The notes: a model not told the origin generated them from the sequence alone. 57,189 nucleotides of DNA from Deltaproteobacteria bacterium (GCA_016219185.1 JACRBZ010000082.1:1-57189); one strand, 5' to 3'; shown: positions 33,218 to 42,431, numbered from the stretch's first letter. Program-made: numbers and translations.

Positions 33218-34413
33218 GATCTGGCCTCTTTGCCGTCGGCTTGTGATGGATTGTTTTCAGGTTTCAAGTCCGATGAAATCTCAACGGTTGCGCCCGGGGT
33301 CAGACGCAGATGGCCGTCCGTCACAACCTGCTCTCCAGCCGATAGACCGCTTTCGATAATTGTTTCCCCCCCATAAGACTTTCCGGTTTTGACCGTTTTT
33401 AATTGAACCGTATTTTCCGGCGTGATGACAAATACAAAAAGGCTGCTTTCGCCGGTCTGAACGGCCTGAGACGGAACCGTCACAACATTCTTGAGACTTC
33501 CGAGGGCCAGCGCGATATTGACAAACTGGCCCGGCCACAGTCGCTTTGACGTGTTATCAAATGTTCCTTTCAGCCGGATCGTTCCGGTTTTGGAATCCAC
33601 GGAATTATCCACAAACGACAGTCTTCCTTTTTCAGGTCCGGACATTGATCCATCGGTCATGGCATTCACGACAAGTTCCTGACCTTTCATGCATTCCATG
33701 ATCTGGGATAAATTCGCCTCGGGCACGGAAAAACTCACATAAATCGGATGAATCTGTTCAATGACAACCAGACTTTTATTGTCGTCATTGGCCTTGATCA
33801 TGTTCCCCTGATTAATGAGGATCGTTCCGGTTCGTCCTGAAATCGGGGAATAGATAAAGGAATACCCGAGCTGAAGTCTGGCATTTTCGATGACCGCTTC
33901 GTCAGCCTGCACCGAAGCCTTCAAGGAGCTGAGATTGGAACGGATTTGATCGAATTGTTCCCTGCTGATAAATCCGCCTTGAACCAGGCTTTCGTAACGC
34001 AGGTTATCCGCTTCTGCCTTTTCAGCCAGGGCTTTGTCTTTTTCAAGGCGGGCAATGGCTTCACGAAGCGCAGCTTCAAGCGGCCTGGGGTCTATGGTAA
34101 ACAGCAGATCGCCTTTTGCAACCTCCTGACCTTCCTTGAAATGAATTTTCTGAAGCTCTCCGGTGACTCTGGCCTTGATGGCAACCGTGGCATAAGACTC
34201 CACATTGCCAATGGCCCGGATTTCAAGAGGGAAATCCTTTTGAATTGCCCGGGCCGCAAGCACCGGAACCGGACGTTTTACGGCATTTGTCTGATTGCGC
34301 TGAGCAGGCTTAGCGTTCGATGCTTCCGGCACCTGAGACGAACACGCAGCAATTGTCAGAACGAAACCGCTTAGCAGCCACATCGCAATCTTACGGAAAT
34401 CCATGCTGAACAT
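33214..34413 (-). CDS. RND efflux periplasmic adaptor lipoprotein (MdtA/AcrA type)
   Basis: 399 residues. N-terminal lipoprotein signal ending in the lipobox 'TIAAC' (Cys about 24), then barrel-sandwich 'SYATVAIKARVTGELQKIHF' and 'EGQEVAKGDLLFTIDPRPLE', a coiled-coil hairpin (about 115-170, 'EAIARLEKDKALAEKAEADN'), 'YSFIYSPISGRTGTI', and the membrane-proximal domain with 'LWPGQFVNI'. It links the permease to an outer-membrane channel. First gene of the two-gene operon (4-bp overlap). The ribosome site is weak; an in-frame ATG at 34404 is an alternative. Confidence 0.94.
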   Translation of the reverse strand: MFSMDFRKIAMWLLSGFVLTIAACSSQVPEASNAKPAQRNQTNAVKRPVPVLAARAIQKDFPLEIRAIGNVESYATVAIKARVTGELQKIHFKEGQEVAKGDLLFTIDPRPLEAALREAIARLEKDKALAEKAEADNLRYESLVQGGFISREQFDQIRSNLSSLKASVQADEAVIENARLQLGYSFIYSPISGRTGTILINQGNMIKANDDNKSLVVIEQIHPIYVSFSVPEANLSQIMECMKGQELVVNAMTDGSMSGPEKGRLSFVDNSVDSKTGTIRLKGTFDNTSKRLWPGQFVNIALALGSLKNVVTVPSQAVQTGESSLFVFVITPENTVQLKTVKTGKSYGGETIIESGLSAGEQVVTDGHLRLTPGATVEISSDLKPENNPSQADGKEARS

Positions 34414-34819
34414 AGGGGAGCACCTGCTGAAAAGTTTAAAAAATTAAATTGAAATATGTATTTTAAAATATCACATCCCGATTATCAATATATATTATAT
34501 CGAATCATTCGATCCAAACCGTCAATCCGGCTTTTCCGCAGAGGCGTTATCTTCTCACGGAAACGCGGGGTAAGCATCCTCCGGCAATTGTCCGTTGGAA
34601 CCGATGCGTTCGGTTCCAACGGACTCAACGCGGGGTTATTCAATGCAAAAAGGGTTGCAAAGGGATTGCTTGGCTAAAATGCCATTCTACGGGGAGAGAA
34701 TTCGGGCAGGAGCTTAAGATTTTGAATCCCTGCGAGGCGGGCCGGCCAAAGATCTTCAGGCCGCGCTCCCAGGGATTGTCGAGACGCCGGAGCTGTTTGA
34801 TGCCATAAGCATTCTGCGG
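34414..34819. other. 406-bp gene-free stretch between dapA-like and RND genes
   Basis: An A+T-rich part next to the RND operon (34430-34520) probably holds its promoter. A perfect palindrome (34590-34624) lies between two 9-bp direct repeats ACGCGGGGT (34563-34571 and 34628-34636). From 34680 to 34819 nothing recognisable is seen; a minus-strand frame past the dapA stop gives fragment-like text only. Confidence 0.45.
34590..34624. repeat. Perfect 15-bp palindrome, loop of five
   Basis: GTCCGTTGGAACCGA (34590-34604) pairs exactly with 34610-34624. No T-run follows on either strand, so it is not an ordinary terminator. It may be an operator, an mRNA hairpin at the dapA 3' end, or a small repeat element. 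Confidence 0.7.
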
Positions 34820-35854
34820 TCAATACGTGTCGTAGGCAAGATTTTTCCAGTAAACCGGCGTATTCAGGCGCTCTTCGATATTGACTCCGAAAAAATCGGC
34901 CGCGGGTTTCAACAGTTCCGGATTGGCTTTCTGAACGGTCCTTGCGGCGTTCAGGATTTTTTCAAGACCTTTTTGAGTCATTTTCCCGAGGGGCCTGCGG
35001 CATCCACCGGAAGGCATGCCCAGAATCGCCATCAATGTCTTGATGGCCAAAGGATTTCTGGCCCTGCACGCGACTTCCCCATGAGCCGTGGTCTCCAGCG
35101 TCTTGACGGTCACCAGGTCAAGCAGGGGATCCAGAGCGGCCTTGAGTCTCCGGGCTTCAGCCTGATTTCCCTGATTCAGCAGGCGAACCATTTCAGACAT
35201 GGCTGCCGGCGCCACATTGGATATCACCGCGATCATGCCGCCGGCCAGAATTCCGGGATCGGTCATCATGTCAAAAGTCAACGCATCATCTCCCGAGAGA
35301 ATCGAAAAATCCGGGCCGCAGCATTTTCGAGTCTGCCGCATGTTGTCCAGGTTGCCGGTGGCTTCCTTGACAGTGGCCACATTGGGATGGGCCCTGAACG
35401 CAATGGCCAGGTCTTCGGGCAGAAGCTGCGTTCCCGTTCGGCCGGGAATCACATAGGGGATAATCTGGGTATCGGGAAATGCCGCGGCCACGGGTTCCAC
35501 ATATTCCTTCCGAATTTCAAGAGAGCTGGGGCCGTTGTAATAGGGATCCACCAGCAGCAGGGCATCCACACCCAGACTCACGGCATGACGGGAGGCTTCG
35601 AGGGCTTCCAGGGTATTGTTGCTGCCTGTGCCTGCGATGCAAAGACATTTCCCTTTTGATGCGGATGCGATCAACTGCGTTACCTGATGATGTTCTTCCC
35701 AGCTCAGCGCGGGGCTTTCCCCTGTCGTACCCACAGCCAGAACACCGGTAATGCCGTTCTGAATCTGAAAATCGACCAATTTTTCAATGCCTTCGATATC
35801 CACCATTTCCCCGTTAAAAGGGGTGATCATGGCAGTATAACAACCGGATTTCAT
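34820..35854 (-). CDS. dapA: 4-hydroxy-tetrahydrodipicolinate synthase-like aldolase
   Basis: 344 residues from an ATG with GGGAGG four bases upstream. DapA/NAL TIM-barrel features: 'GTTGESPALSWEEH' (near 44), 'DPYYNGPS' (near 106), 'PYVIPGRTGTQLLP' (near 134, Tyr and Arg of the active site) and the Schiff-base Lys in 'VATVKEATGNLDNM' (near 161). It condenses pyruvate with aspartate semialdehyde for lysine and diaminopimelate synthesis if a true DapA. The protein is about 50 residues longer than usual, with an added C-terminal tail ('AADFFGVNIEERLNTPVYW'). No other lys/dap gene is adjacent, so a related aldolase activity is possible. Confidence 0.85.
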   Translation of the reverse strand: MKSGCYTAMITPFNGEMVDIEGIEKLVDFQIQNGITGVLAVGTTGESPALSWEEHHQVTQLIASASKGKCLCIAGTGSNNTLEALEASRHAVSLGVDALLLVDPYYNGPSSLEIRKEYVEPVAAAFPDTQIIPYVIPGRTGTQLLPEDLAIAFRAHPNVATVKEATGNLDNMRQTRKCCGPDFSILSGDDALTFDMMTDPGILAGGMIAVISNVAPAAMSEMVRLLNQGNQAEARRLKAALDPLLDLVTVKTLETTAHGEVACRARNPLAIKTLMAILGMPSGGCRRPLGKMTQKGLEKILNAARTVQKANPELLKPAADFFGVNIEERLNTPVYWKNLAYDTY

Positions 35855-35949
35855 ATGACCTCCCAAACAATATATTAGTGATTCGTCTTGGGGCGTTGTG
35901 TCGGTCTTTCCACCGACTTCCGACAACCGCCCCTGAAATGACTGTTCGG

Positions 35950-36906
35950 CTACCTGGCAATTCCCAGGATACTGACATCATCCTGAATCGGAAACCCATC
36001 GCCGAATGCCATCATGGCTTCATAAATTCCATCCACCATTTCTTCCATGGGCCTGTTCCGAAGGGAGCCCGCAACACGGGCGAATCGTTCTTTGCCGAAT
36101 CGCTCCTCTCGGGGATTCATAAAATCCGTCACCCCGTCCGTGTACAGCAGCAGCCTGTCCCCCTTATACAGCGTTTCTTCCTGTTGTTCAAACGGAACCA
36201 TACCGCCAAGCCCGATGACGGTACCACCTTTTTTGAACTTTTCAATCCTGCCATCCCTGCGAAATACCAGGGCCGGCATGTGTCCCGCGTTGCAGATGGC
36301 AAAACCGCCGTCCAGCACATCCAGTACAACATAAATTATGGAGAAAAACTTATCAAATCGCTCCATGGGGTACTCCGCATCCAGAAGCACCATCACCTCT
36401 CTGGGGCTGGTAATTTCATAACCGGAAGCCGAATCTGCTTTTTTTCTGACTACCAGCCCGGTATGGGGAAGCAGCATCTGAGATACCGAAACCGTAACCA
36501 ATGCCGCCTGAACACCGTGGCCGCTGACATCCAGCATGTACATTCCCAGATGGCGATCATCCAGCCAAAACACATTAAATACATCTCCACCGATCGCATC
36601 CGATGGGACAAAGCGCCATGCCATGTCCAGACCGGCAACACGGGGAAGACTCTGGGGCAGAAGGCTCCGCTGGATATCGGCTGCCGCCTTGAGATCCTCA
36701 TCCAGCAGATTCTGGCGAGCCGTCAATTCCCGGTTCAGTGCAATGAGACTGCGCTGGGCTTGTGAATATTTATTAACCAGGTCTTTAAGAAACTGATTAT
36801 GAAGCTGGTTGTCCAGGATGATGGCCCGGCTGTCCAGAATCTCACGGGCAATGCGGCCTGAATCGGGAACAGGTTTTCTGCGATCTTTAAAGGGAAAAGA
36901 TGTCAT
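35950..36906 (-). CDS. PP2C-type (SpoIIE/RsbU) serine phosphatase
   Basis: 318 residues. A coiled-coil N-terminal part (about 20-80, 'DNQLHNQFLKDLVNKYSQ', 'ALNRELTARQNLLDEDLKAA') leads into the RsbU phosphatase domain: 'AADIQRSLLPQSLP', 'SDAIGGDVFNVFWLDD' with metal-binding Asp, 'LDVSGHGVQAALVT', 'LLLYTDGVTDFMN'. Such phosphatases dephosphorylate anti-sigma-factor antagonists or similar partners in the cytoplasm. The start at 36906 overlaps the stop of the upstream ODP gene (TAATG), so the phosphatase is translated together with a di-iron sensor-like protein. No STAS or anti-sigma gene is nearby. Confidence 0.88.
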   Translation of the reverse strand: MTSFPFKDRRKPVPDSGRIAREILDSRAIILDNQLHNQFLKDLVNKYSQAQRSLIALNRELTARQNLLDEDLKAAADIQRSLLPQSLPRVAGLDMAWRFVPSDAIGGDVFNVFWLDDRHLGMYMLDVSGHGVQAALVTVSVSQMLLPHTGLVVRKKADSASGYEITSPREVMVLLDAEYPMERFDKFFSIIYVVLDVLDGGFAICNAGHMPALVFRRDGRIEKFKKGGTVIGLGGMVPFEQQEETLYKGDRLLLYTDGVTDFMNPREERFGKERFARVAGSLRNRPMEEMVDGIYEAMMAFGDGFPIQDDVSILGIAR

Positions 36907-37724
36907 TATACAATCCGGTCTATTCCCACGCCCTTCAGCAAAGCCAACGATTGCGCAACAAACCGGATATCCCGCGGGTCCGTTAGAATGCTGCCGTGCT
37001 GAGGAGCGATCACGGCGACAGGAATCTCTTGAATAATCCGCATGGCATATCCTAAAGCTTTTTCGGATGTCATGATCATGCGATGGAACCGGAAAATATC
37101 CGGAATCGGGCAGTAGGCCCTGTCGCAGGCACAGCGCTCCATATCCGTCTCCGGATCCCGGCAGGTAAGGCATTCCGGGCACAGGGATAAAAACAGATCC
37201 CAGTGATCGCCATAGCTTCCGAACAGATCGCTGGTAAACAGCACGCGGGTTTTTGTATCATACGTTACAAAGCTACCGGCGCAGTGCGAATAGGGCGTAT
37301 TAAAGAACTGAAGTTTCCTGCCCGAAGAGAACTGAAACACATGATCGATGGAATCTATGGAAACAAGCCGAGATGATACGGCATAATGCCGGATAAACAT
37401 ATTGTTTTCTTTATCCGAAATGATTTTGAGGTCTGCCCGGTCGATGATATCCTCAAAATGTGCAACGCTTCCGCAAAGATCCGGGTCATAATGCTGATAT
37501 ATCAGGGCGCTGATGGACGAAGCATCAATGCCGATTTCCAGAATTTTCATCATGACAGTTGAAAAATCCGGGCGGCTTCCCGCGTCAATGACCACGGCCT
37601 CGTTGCCATCCACAATCAGATAGGGGTTGCAGTGAAGCCCGGACTGGGCATCATAGAATCCAATCCAGTATGTTCCTTCCGCAATTGAAATTGCGCGGTT
37701 ATAATCCAGGGGCTGCTGTTCCAT
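36906..37724 (-). CDS. ODP-type oxygen-binding di-iron (metallo-beta-lactamase fold) protein
   Basis: 272 residues. Di-iron ligands of the flavodiiron/ODP fold: 'HYDPDLCGS' (His78, Asp80, Asp82), 'YSHCAGSF' (His147), 'LFTSDLFGS' (Asp166) and 'APQHGS' (His243). The first motif is the HxDxD form of ODP proteins instead of HxExDH of flavodiiron enzymes. No flavodoxin domain follows, so it is a sensor-like, not an O2- or NO-reducing, protein by analogy with ODP of Treponema. Odd: between 180 and 206 lies an insert with six cysteines ('CPECLTC', 'CACDRAYC'), which could hold Zn or Fe-S. Coupled to the PP2C phosphatase gene. No strong ribosome site. Confidence 0.82.
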   Translation of the reverse strand: MEQQPLDYNRAISIAEGTYWIGFYDAQSGLHCNPYLIVDGNEAVVIDAGSRPDFSTVMMKILEIGIDASSISALIYQHYDPDLCGSVAHFEDIIDRADLKIISDKENNMFIRHYAVSSRLVSIDSIDHVFQFSSGRKLQFFNTPYSHCAGSFVTYDTKTRVLFTSDLFGSYGDHWDLFLSLCPECLTCRDPETDMERCACDRAYCPIPDIFRFHRMIMTSEKALGYAMRIIQEIPVAVIAPQHGSILTDPRDIRFVAQSLALLKGVGIDRIV

Positions 37725-37796
37725 AAATTTTCACGCCCTTCCGTGACGGGCTCGATAAAGGCGCCCCCCCCGATTTCAAATGGCAAAGCCGACGCA

Positions 37797-38678
37797 TTAC
37801 AGATCTGTCGTTTCCTTGATCATTTCCATCAGATACCGCCCATAACCATTTTTCATCATATCCGATGCCAGGCTTTTGACCTGTTCGCGGGAAATATATC
37901 CCTGACGATAGGCGATTTCCTCGATACAGGAGATTTTCAGGCCCTGCCGGTCCTGAATGGCTTCAACATAGCTTGCCGCCTGCTGAAGCGCCTCATGGGT
38001 TCCGGTATCCAACCAGGCAAACCCCCTTCCCAACAGTTCCACCCTGAGATCACCCCGGCGGAGATACGCCAGATTGACATCCGTGATTTCGAGCTCCCCC
38101 CTTGCCGAAGGTTTCAGGTTTTCGGCAATTCGCACCACATCATTGTCGTAGATATAAAGCCCTGGAACCGCATAATTGGATTTGGGTTTTTTTGGTTTTT
38201 CCTCAATGCCGATCACCGTGCCGCTATCATCGAATTCAACCACGCCGTAACGCTCCGGATCTTTGACCAGATACCCGAATATCAGCCCGCCGTTTGTCAG
38301 TTTTACCGCCCGTTTCAAGATTTCCGAAAGATTGTGGCCGTAAAAAATATTGTCTCCCAGAATCAGGCATACCGGGTCATTTCCGATAAAGGATTTACCG
38401 ATGATAAACGCCTGGGCAAGTCCTTCGGGTTTGGGCTGCTCCGCATAGGACAGGGAAATGCCGATCTGGGAACCATCTCCCAGAAGCCGTTTGAATTGCG
38501 GCAGATCTTCCGGGGTCGAGATCAGCAGGATGTCCCGGATACCTGCCAGCATCAGCACGGACAGGGGATAGTAAATCATGGGTTTGTCATAAACCGGAAG
38601 CAGTTGTTTGCTGACCACGCGGGTTATGGGATAAAGCCGGGTACCGGAACCACCGGCAAGAAGGATGCCTTTTGTCAT
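37797..38678 (-). CDS. rfbA: Glucose-1-phosphate thymidylyltransferase
   Basis: 293 residues, normal. 'GILLAGGSGTRLYPITRVVSKQ' region is the nucleotidyl-transferase signature; 'DKPMIYYPLSVLMLAGI', 'GDNIFYGHNL' and 'WLDTGTHEAL' confirm RfbA/RmlA. It makes dTDP-glucose for rhamnose and other deoxysugars of surface polysaccharide. GGAG seven bases before the ATG. rfbBCD are not in the window; manA follows upstream on the same strand, with 150 bp between. A short GCCC/GGGC hairpin follows the gene without a clear T-run. Confidence 0.95.
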   Translation of the reverse strand: MTKGILLAGGSGTRLYPITRVVSKQLLPVYDKPMIYYPLSVLMLAGIRDILLISTPEDLPQFKRLLGDGSQIGISLSYAEQPKPEGLAQAFIIGKSFIGNDPVCLILGDNIFYGHNLSEILKRAVKLTNGGLIFGYLVKDPERYGVVEFDDSGTVIGIEEKPKKPKSNYAVPGLYIYDNDVVRIAENLKPSARGELEITDVNLAYLRRGDLRVELLGRGFAWLDTGTHEALQQAASYVEAIQDRQGLKISCIEEIAYRQGYISREQVKSLASDMMKNGYGRYLMEMIKETTDL

Positions 38679-38828
38679 GAATCGACTCCAATAAATAAGG
38701 GTTCAGCCAAGGGCCTTCCGCATTTCGTCTTCAGGCGATTGAATCGCGGATTGAGGATTTTCAAAGCAGGGAGACTTATGCGTAAATCTCATCAACAACC
38801 GATGACAAACGCGATATAAACGTTCTTT

Positions 38829-40085
38829 TTACGATTCCGCCGCTCGCGTGTCAAGCATAAAGCCCGCGGGGCCCGGAACCGATGCTTTATAGCACACCCC
38901 ATTGCCATACAGATGATATTCCCCGGCCGATGCCGGAACCACGACAGAGACCCCCTTGAACAGGTGAATCGGATCATCGACGGGTCCGTTTTCCAGGACA
39001 AGCTGTCCCCGCGTGCATAACAGAATATCAGCGGATCGTTTTTCAGGGCTGATCCAGCATATTTTCGGAAAAACGGATATCACGGAAAGACTGAATTCCT
39101 CTGCCGGCGTGTCATAAACCCACTCCACCCCGCTACGCTTTCGGGGCAGAATCACGGGCGGCACCCGTTCCTGAAAGGTCAGAATATTCAGCAGTTCCGG
39201 AACATCCAGGTGTTTTGGAGTCAGGCCGCCACGCAGCACATTATCGGAATTGGCCATCAGTTCGATGCTAACCCCCTCGAGATACGCATGGGGTTCTCCA
39301 GAAGCCAGGTAAAGGGCCTGACCGGGTTCCAGGCAGAACAGGTTAAAGAGCGCCGGAAACAACACGCCAACATCCCCCGGGTATTCCGCATGCAGCCGCC
39401 GGACCCACTGAAACATCGGATCGGCCGAAAGATCTCCCGGCACATGAATAGATCCGGCATGAGAAACCGCCGAAGATATGGCAGTCGCTTTCTTTTCCGG
39501 CGGCATCGTCAGCAGGGATTGAAACAGGAATTTCAGCCCCTGTGAATCCGGTTGTTTTTCCAGAAGGGCAATTTCATCTTTCAGGACATCCCCGCAAAGA
39601 ATCCCCAGATATTTTACAATTTCAGAAATCCCGCGAAAACCGTTCATTCCCCAAAAACGGGTCAATGCACAGATGCATTCGGGTTTGTGGCTATCATCCT
39701 TATAATTTCGTTTTGATGACATCAGGGAAATACCCAGCCGATTCTCCCGCTCAAAGCCTTCTTTTGCCTGGTGTGAATTCGGATGGGCCTGAATGGAAAG
39801 CGGTTTTGCCGCAGCCAGGACTTTAAAGAGATAGGGGAGTTTTCCGCCGAACCTCTCCGCAACCTCCGCTCCCAGCACATCGGTTGGATGCGATTCAATC
39901 ACCTGAAGCAGCGACTCCCATTTCCCCTCATGATAAACCTGCGACGGAGCCTTGGGGTGTGCCCCCATCCACAGTTCGGCCTGGGGGCTGCCCGTGGCAG
40001 GTTGCCCCAGCAGCTCCGGAATGGCCGTCAGCGACCCCCAGGCATAGTCCTGAACCGTGTTCTTCAGGATTCCAATGGTTTTCAT
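38829..40085 (-). CDS. manA: Mannose-6-phosphate isomerase, class I
   Basis: 418 residues from ATG 40085; a longer form (to 40112) is possible. Type I PMI signatures: 'NTVQDYAWGS' at the N-terminus, zinc ligands in 'LSIQAHPNSHQAKEGFERE' (near 100), 'SGEPHAYLEG' (near 280) and 'RGGLTPKH' (near 300). It interconverts fructose-6- and mannose-6-phosphate, feeding GDP-mannose synthesis and polysaccharides. It diverges from queE, leaving about 110 bp for two promoters. Confidence 0.93.
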   Translation of the reverse strand: MKTIGILKNTVQDYAWGSLTAIPELLGQPATGSPQAELWMGAHPKAPSQVYHEGKWESLLQVIESHPTDVLGAEVAERFGGKLPYLFKVLAAAKPLSIQAHPNSHQAKEGFERENRLGISLMSSKRNYKDDSHKPECICALTRFWGMNGFRGISEIVKYLGILCGDVLKDEIALLEKQPDSQGLKFLFQSLLTMPPEKKATAISSAVSHAGSIHVPGDLSADPMFQWVRRLHAEYPGDVGVLFPALFNLFCLEPGQALYLASGEPHAYLEGVSIELMANSDNVLRGGLTPKHLDVPELLNILTFQERVPPVILPRKRSGVEWVYDTPAEEFSLSVISVFPKICWISPEKRSADILLCTRGQLVLENGPVDDPIHLFKGVSVVVPASAGEYHLYGNGVCYKASVPGPAGFMLDTRAAES

Positions 40086-40196
40086 AGGTTGCCTTTCATC
40101 TTTACTTATCATTATCCAACTTGTATAATATTAATATTTTTACAGGCAGTCAGAAGATGGTGAACTCGTCTTGGTTTGCATCGATATGGTTTTTTT

Positions 40197-40844
40197 ATGC
40201 CCCTCAGAATCAACGAAATATTTTACAGCATCCAGGGCGAATCCCTCTATACCGGACTTTCCTGTGTGTTCGTCCGCCTGACGGGATGCAATCTTCGCTG
40301 CGCCTATTGCGATACCCGGTATGCCTACGATGAAGGCGCGGACATGACAGTCTCCGAGATACTCAAACAGGTGGAATCCTATCCAGCCGCGGCCCTGGTT
40401 GAGATTACCGGCGGAGAGCCGCTGTTACAGGCAGAAACCCCGAATCTGGTTAAAAAGCTTCTGGATCAAAATCGCACCGTTTTAATGGAAACCAATGGAA
40501 GCCTCGATATTTCCCGGGTTGACAACCGCTGTATCCGGATCATGGACGTTAAATGCCCATCGAGCCGGATGCACGCCCGCAATGATCCGGACAATCTTCG
40601 GCGGATCGGACCCCATGATCAGATAAAATTCATTATGGAAACCCGGTCCGATTATGACTATGCGCTGAATATCCTCAAACGGCTTCCGCCTGATTTTCCC
40701 AGATCCAGCGTGCTGTTTTCTCCGGCTTTCGGGTCATTATCCCCAAGCCTTCTGGCCGAATGGATTCTACAAGATGGCCTTGGGGTCAGGCTTCACCTTC
40801 AGCTCCATAAACTGATCTGGCCGAATACGGAAAGAGGCGTATGA
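40197..40844 (+). CDS. queE: 7-carboxy-7-deazaguanine synthase
   Basis: 215 residues from ATG 40197, where the conserved 'LRINEIFYSIQGES' begins. The radical-SAM cysteines are in 'CNLRCAYC' (31, 35, 38), the CX3CX2C form, with the usual 'TGGEPLLQ' near 78. It converts 6-carboxytetrahydropterin to 7-carboxy-7-deazaguanine on the way to queuosine. No ribosome site is obvious. queC follows 34 bp later; queD and queF are not in the window. Confidence 0.94.
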   Translation: MPLRINEIFYSIQGESLYTGLSCVFVRLTGCNLRCAYCDTRYAYDEGADMTVSEILKQVESYPAAALVEITGGEPLLQAETPNLVKKLLDQNRTVLMETNGSLDISRVDNRCIRIMDVKCPSSRMHARNDPDNLRRIGPHDQIKFIMETRSDYDYALNILKRLPPDFPRSSVLFSPAFGSLSPSLLAEWILQDGLGVRLHLQLHKLIWPNTERGV

Positions 40845-40878
40845 CATCAAATGAAATCAAAATCATCGAAGGAATGCT

Positions 40879-41571
40879 ATGAACACCCCTGAAAAAGCCG
40901 TGGTTCTCTCCAGCGGCGGCCTGGATTCCACCACGGTCATCGCTATTGCCCGAAGTGAAGGATTCGAGATTTACAGCCTCAGCTTTGATTATGGGCAGCG
41001 GCATGCCTATGAGTTGAAGGCTGCCGAAAGGATCGCCGAACGATTTCAGGTCGCCAGGCATCTGGTCATCGCCATTGATCTTCATGCCATCGGCGGCTCG
41101 GCCCTCACGGACGATCTGGACGTGCCCAAATCCAGAAGCCTGAAGACCATGTCATCGGAAATCCCCATCACATATGTTCCGGCCCGAAATACCATTTTTC
41201 TATCCTATGCCCTGGCCTGGGCAGAAGTTTTAAAATCCGCAAATATTTTTATCGGCGTCAATGCCGTTGATTTCAGCGGTTATCCGGATTGCCGGCCGGA
41301 ATTCATCGCCGCCTTTGAGCACATGGCCAATCTGGCCACCAAAATCGGGGTGGAAGGCAAAACCCGGGTCCGTATCCGAACCCCGCTGCTTCATCTCAAC
41401 AAGGCCCAGATCATCACAAAAGGCATTGAGCTGGGCGTGGACTATTCCATCACCCATAGTTGCTACGATCCTTCCCCCCAAGGACTGGCCTGCGGTCAGT
41501 GCGACAGTTGCCTTCTGCGCCAGAAAGGATTCATCGAAGCCGGCATTCCAGATCCCACGCAATACATTTAA
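40879..41571 (+). CDS. queC: 7-cyano-7-deazaguanine synthase
   Basis: 230 residues. PP-loop ATP pyrophosphatase motif 'SSGGLDSTT' at 11-19, 'DYGQRHAYEL' near 40, and the C-terminal zinc site 'CYDPSPQGLACGQCDSC'. It makes preQ0 from the QueE product. GAAGGAA ribosome site. Its stop overlaps, tail to tail by 4 bp, the convergent EamA transporter gene. Confidence 0.96.
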   Translation: MNTPEKAVVLSSGGLDSTTVIAIARSEGFEIYSLSFDYGQRHAYELKAAERIAERFQVARHLVIAIDLHAIGGSALTDDLDVPKSRSLKTMSSEIPITYVPARNTIFLSYALAWAEVLKSANIFIGVNAVDFSGYPDCRPEFIAAFEHMANLATKIGVEGKTRVRIRTPLLHLNKAQIITKGIELGVDYSITHSCYDPSPQGLACGQCDSCLLRQKGFIEAGIPDPTQYI

Positions 41572-42431
41572 TCTTTGTTCGACGCTCCGGACATCTGCAG
41601 GGCCATCACACTTCCCAGAATCAACAGCCCTCCCAGCCAGAACCGCCAGGTCACCCGTTCCTGTAGAAACAGAATTCCCAGAAGGCTTGTAAAAATAAGC
41701 TCCGTGGTCATCAGGACCCCGCCTTCCCAGCTTTTGCAGTACCTCAGGCCTTTGGTCATCAACAACTGCCCGATGACGGATGCGACCACGATGATCGCCA
41801 TCATGGCCCCGTCGTTCCAGGAGCTGGGCATCCGCGGCTGTAAAATAAAAGCCGGAAATGTGATGCAGGTACCCAGAATACAAAAATACATATACACAAC
41901 GCCGGTCCGATGGTTTTCCCGAAGCTTTTTGATGATGGAAACGGTCAGGCCGGCAAACACGGCACCCGCAATCGCCAGCGCCTGCCCCAACCAGACCCCA
42001 TCAAACCGGAAATCAAACAGAAAGGCGATTCCCAGCACGGTTGCCGCAATGCAGATGATTTCGGGCAGGGTGATCCGCTCCCGGTATATCAGGGGTGAGA
42101 ACAGGGCCGTAAATGCCGGAAACGAGAAAAACAGCACCATTGCCGTTGTGATGGGGATCAGGCGGATGGCGCCGACAATGGATAAAAATGCAAGCGAACC
42201 CAGAATCCCGCGAAGGATGAGCAGCCTGGGGTTGGGCCCTTTGATCAGGCTTTCCCTGCCGCCATAAATCCCGTAAAGGATCAGAATCCCGAAGCAGAAA
42301 CGATAAAAGGCAATGTCCCAGACCCGGAAGGAGGGGCCGATGATCTTGATGACGCCATCCATGACGGCGAACATCAGGGCCGAACCCAGCATGAACAGAG
42401 GGCCCGTCAGCGTGGTATCGCGTGTATTCAG
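41568..42431 (-). CDS. EamA/DMT-family transporter
   Basis: About 287 residues, ten membrane helices in two EamA repeats ('GSALMFAVMDGVIKIIGPSF' region, 'MVLFFSFPAFTALFSPLIYRE', 'GGVLMTTELIFTSLLGILFL'). Exports or imports small metabolites across the inner membrane; substrate unknown. The start is unclear: no ATG lies near the expected end, and the best-placed options are CTG at 42431 or ATT at 42434 behind AAGGGGA, or a late ATG at 42392 without a ribosome site. The upstream DUF255 gene ends in a stop at 42428-42430 that overlaps this start, so translational coupling may rescue a weak start codon. Confidence 0.85.
   Translation of the reverse strand: MNTRDTTLTGPLFMLGSALMFAVMDGVIKIIGPSFRVWDIAFYRFCFGILILYGIYGGRESLIKGPNPRLLILRGILGSLAFLSIVGAIRLIPITTAMVLFFSFPAFTALFSPLIYRERITLPEIICIAATVLGIAFLFDFRFDGVWLGQALAIAGAVFAGLTVSIIKKLRENHRTGVVYMYFCILGTCITFPAFILQPRMPSSWNDGAMMAIIVVASVIGQLLMTKGLRYCKSWEGGVLMTTELIFTSLLGILFLQERVTWRFWLGGLLILGSVMALQMSGASNKD

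Noticed and set aside
36906..37724. Flavodiiron O2/NO reductase
   Set aside because: No flavodoxin domain, and the first metal motif is HxDxD as in ODP proteins.
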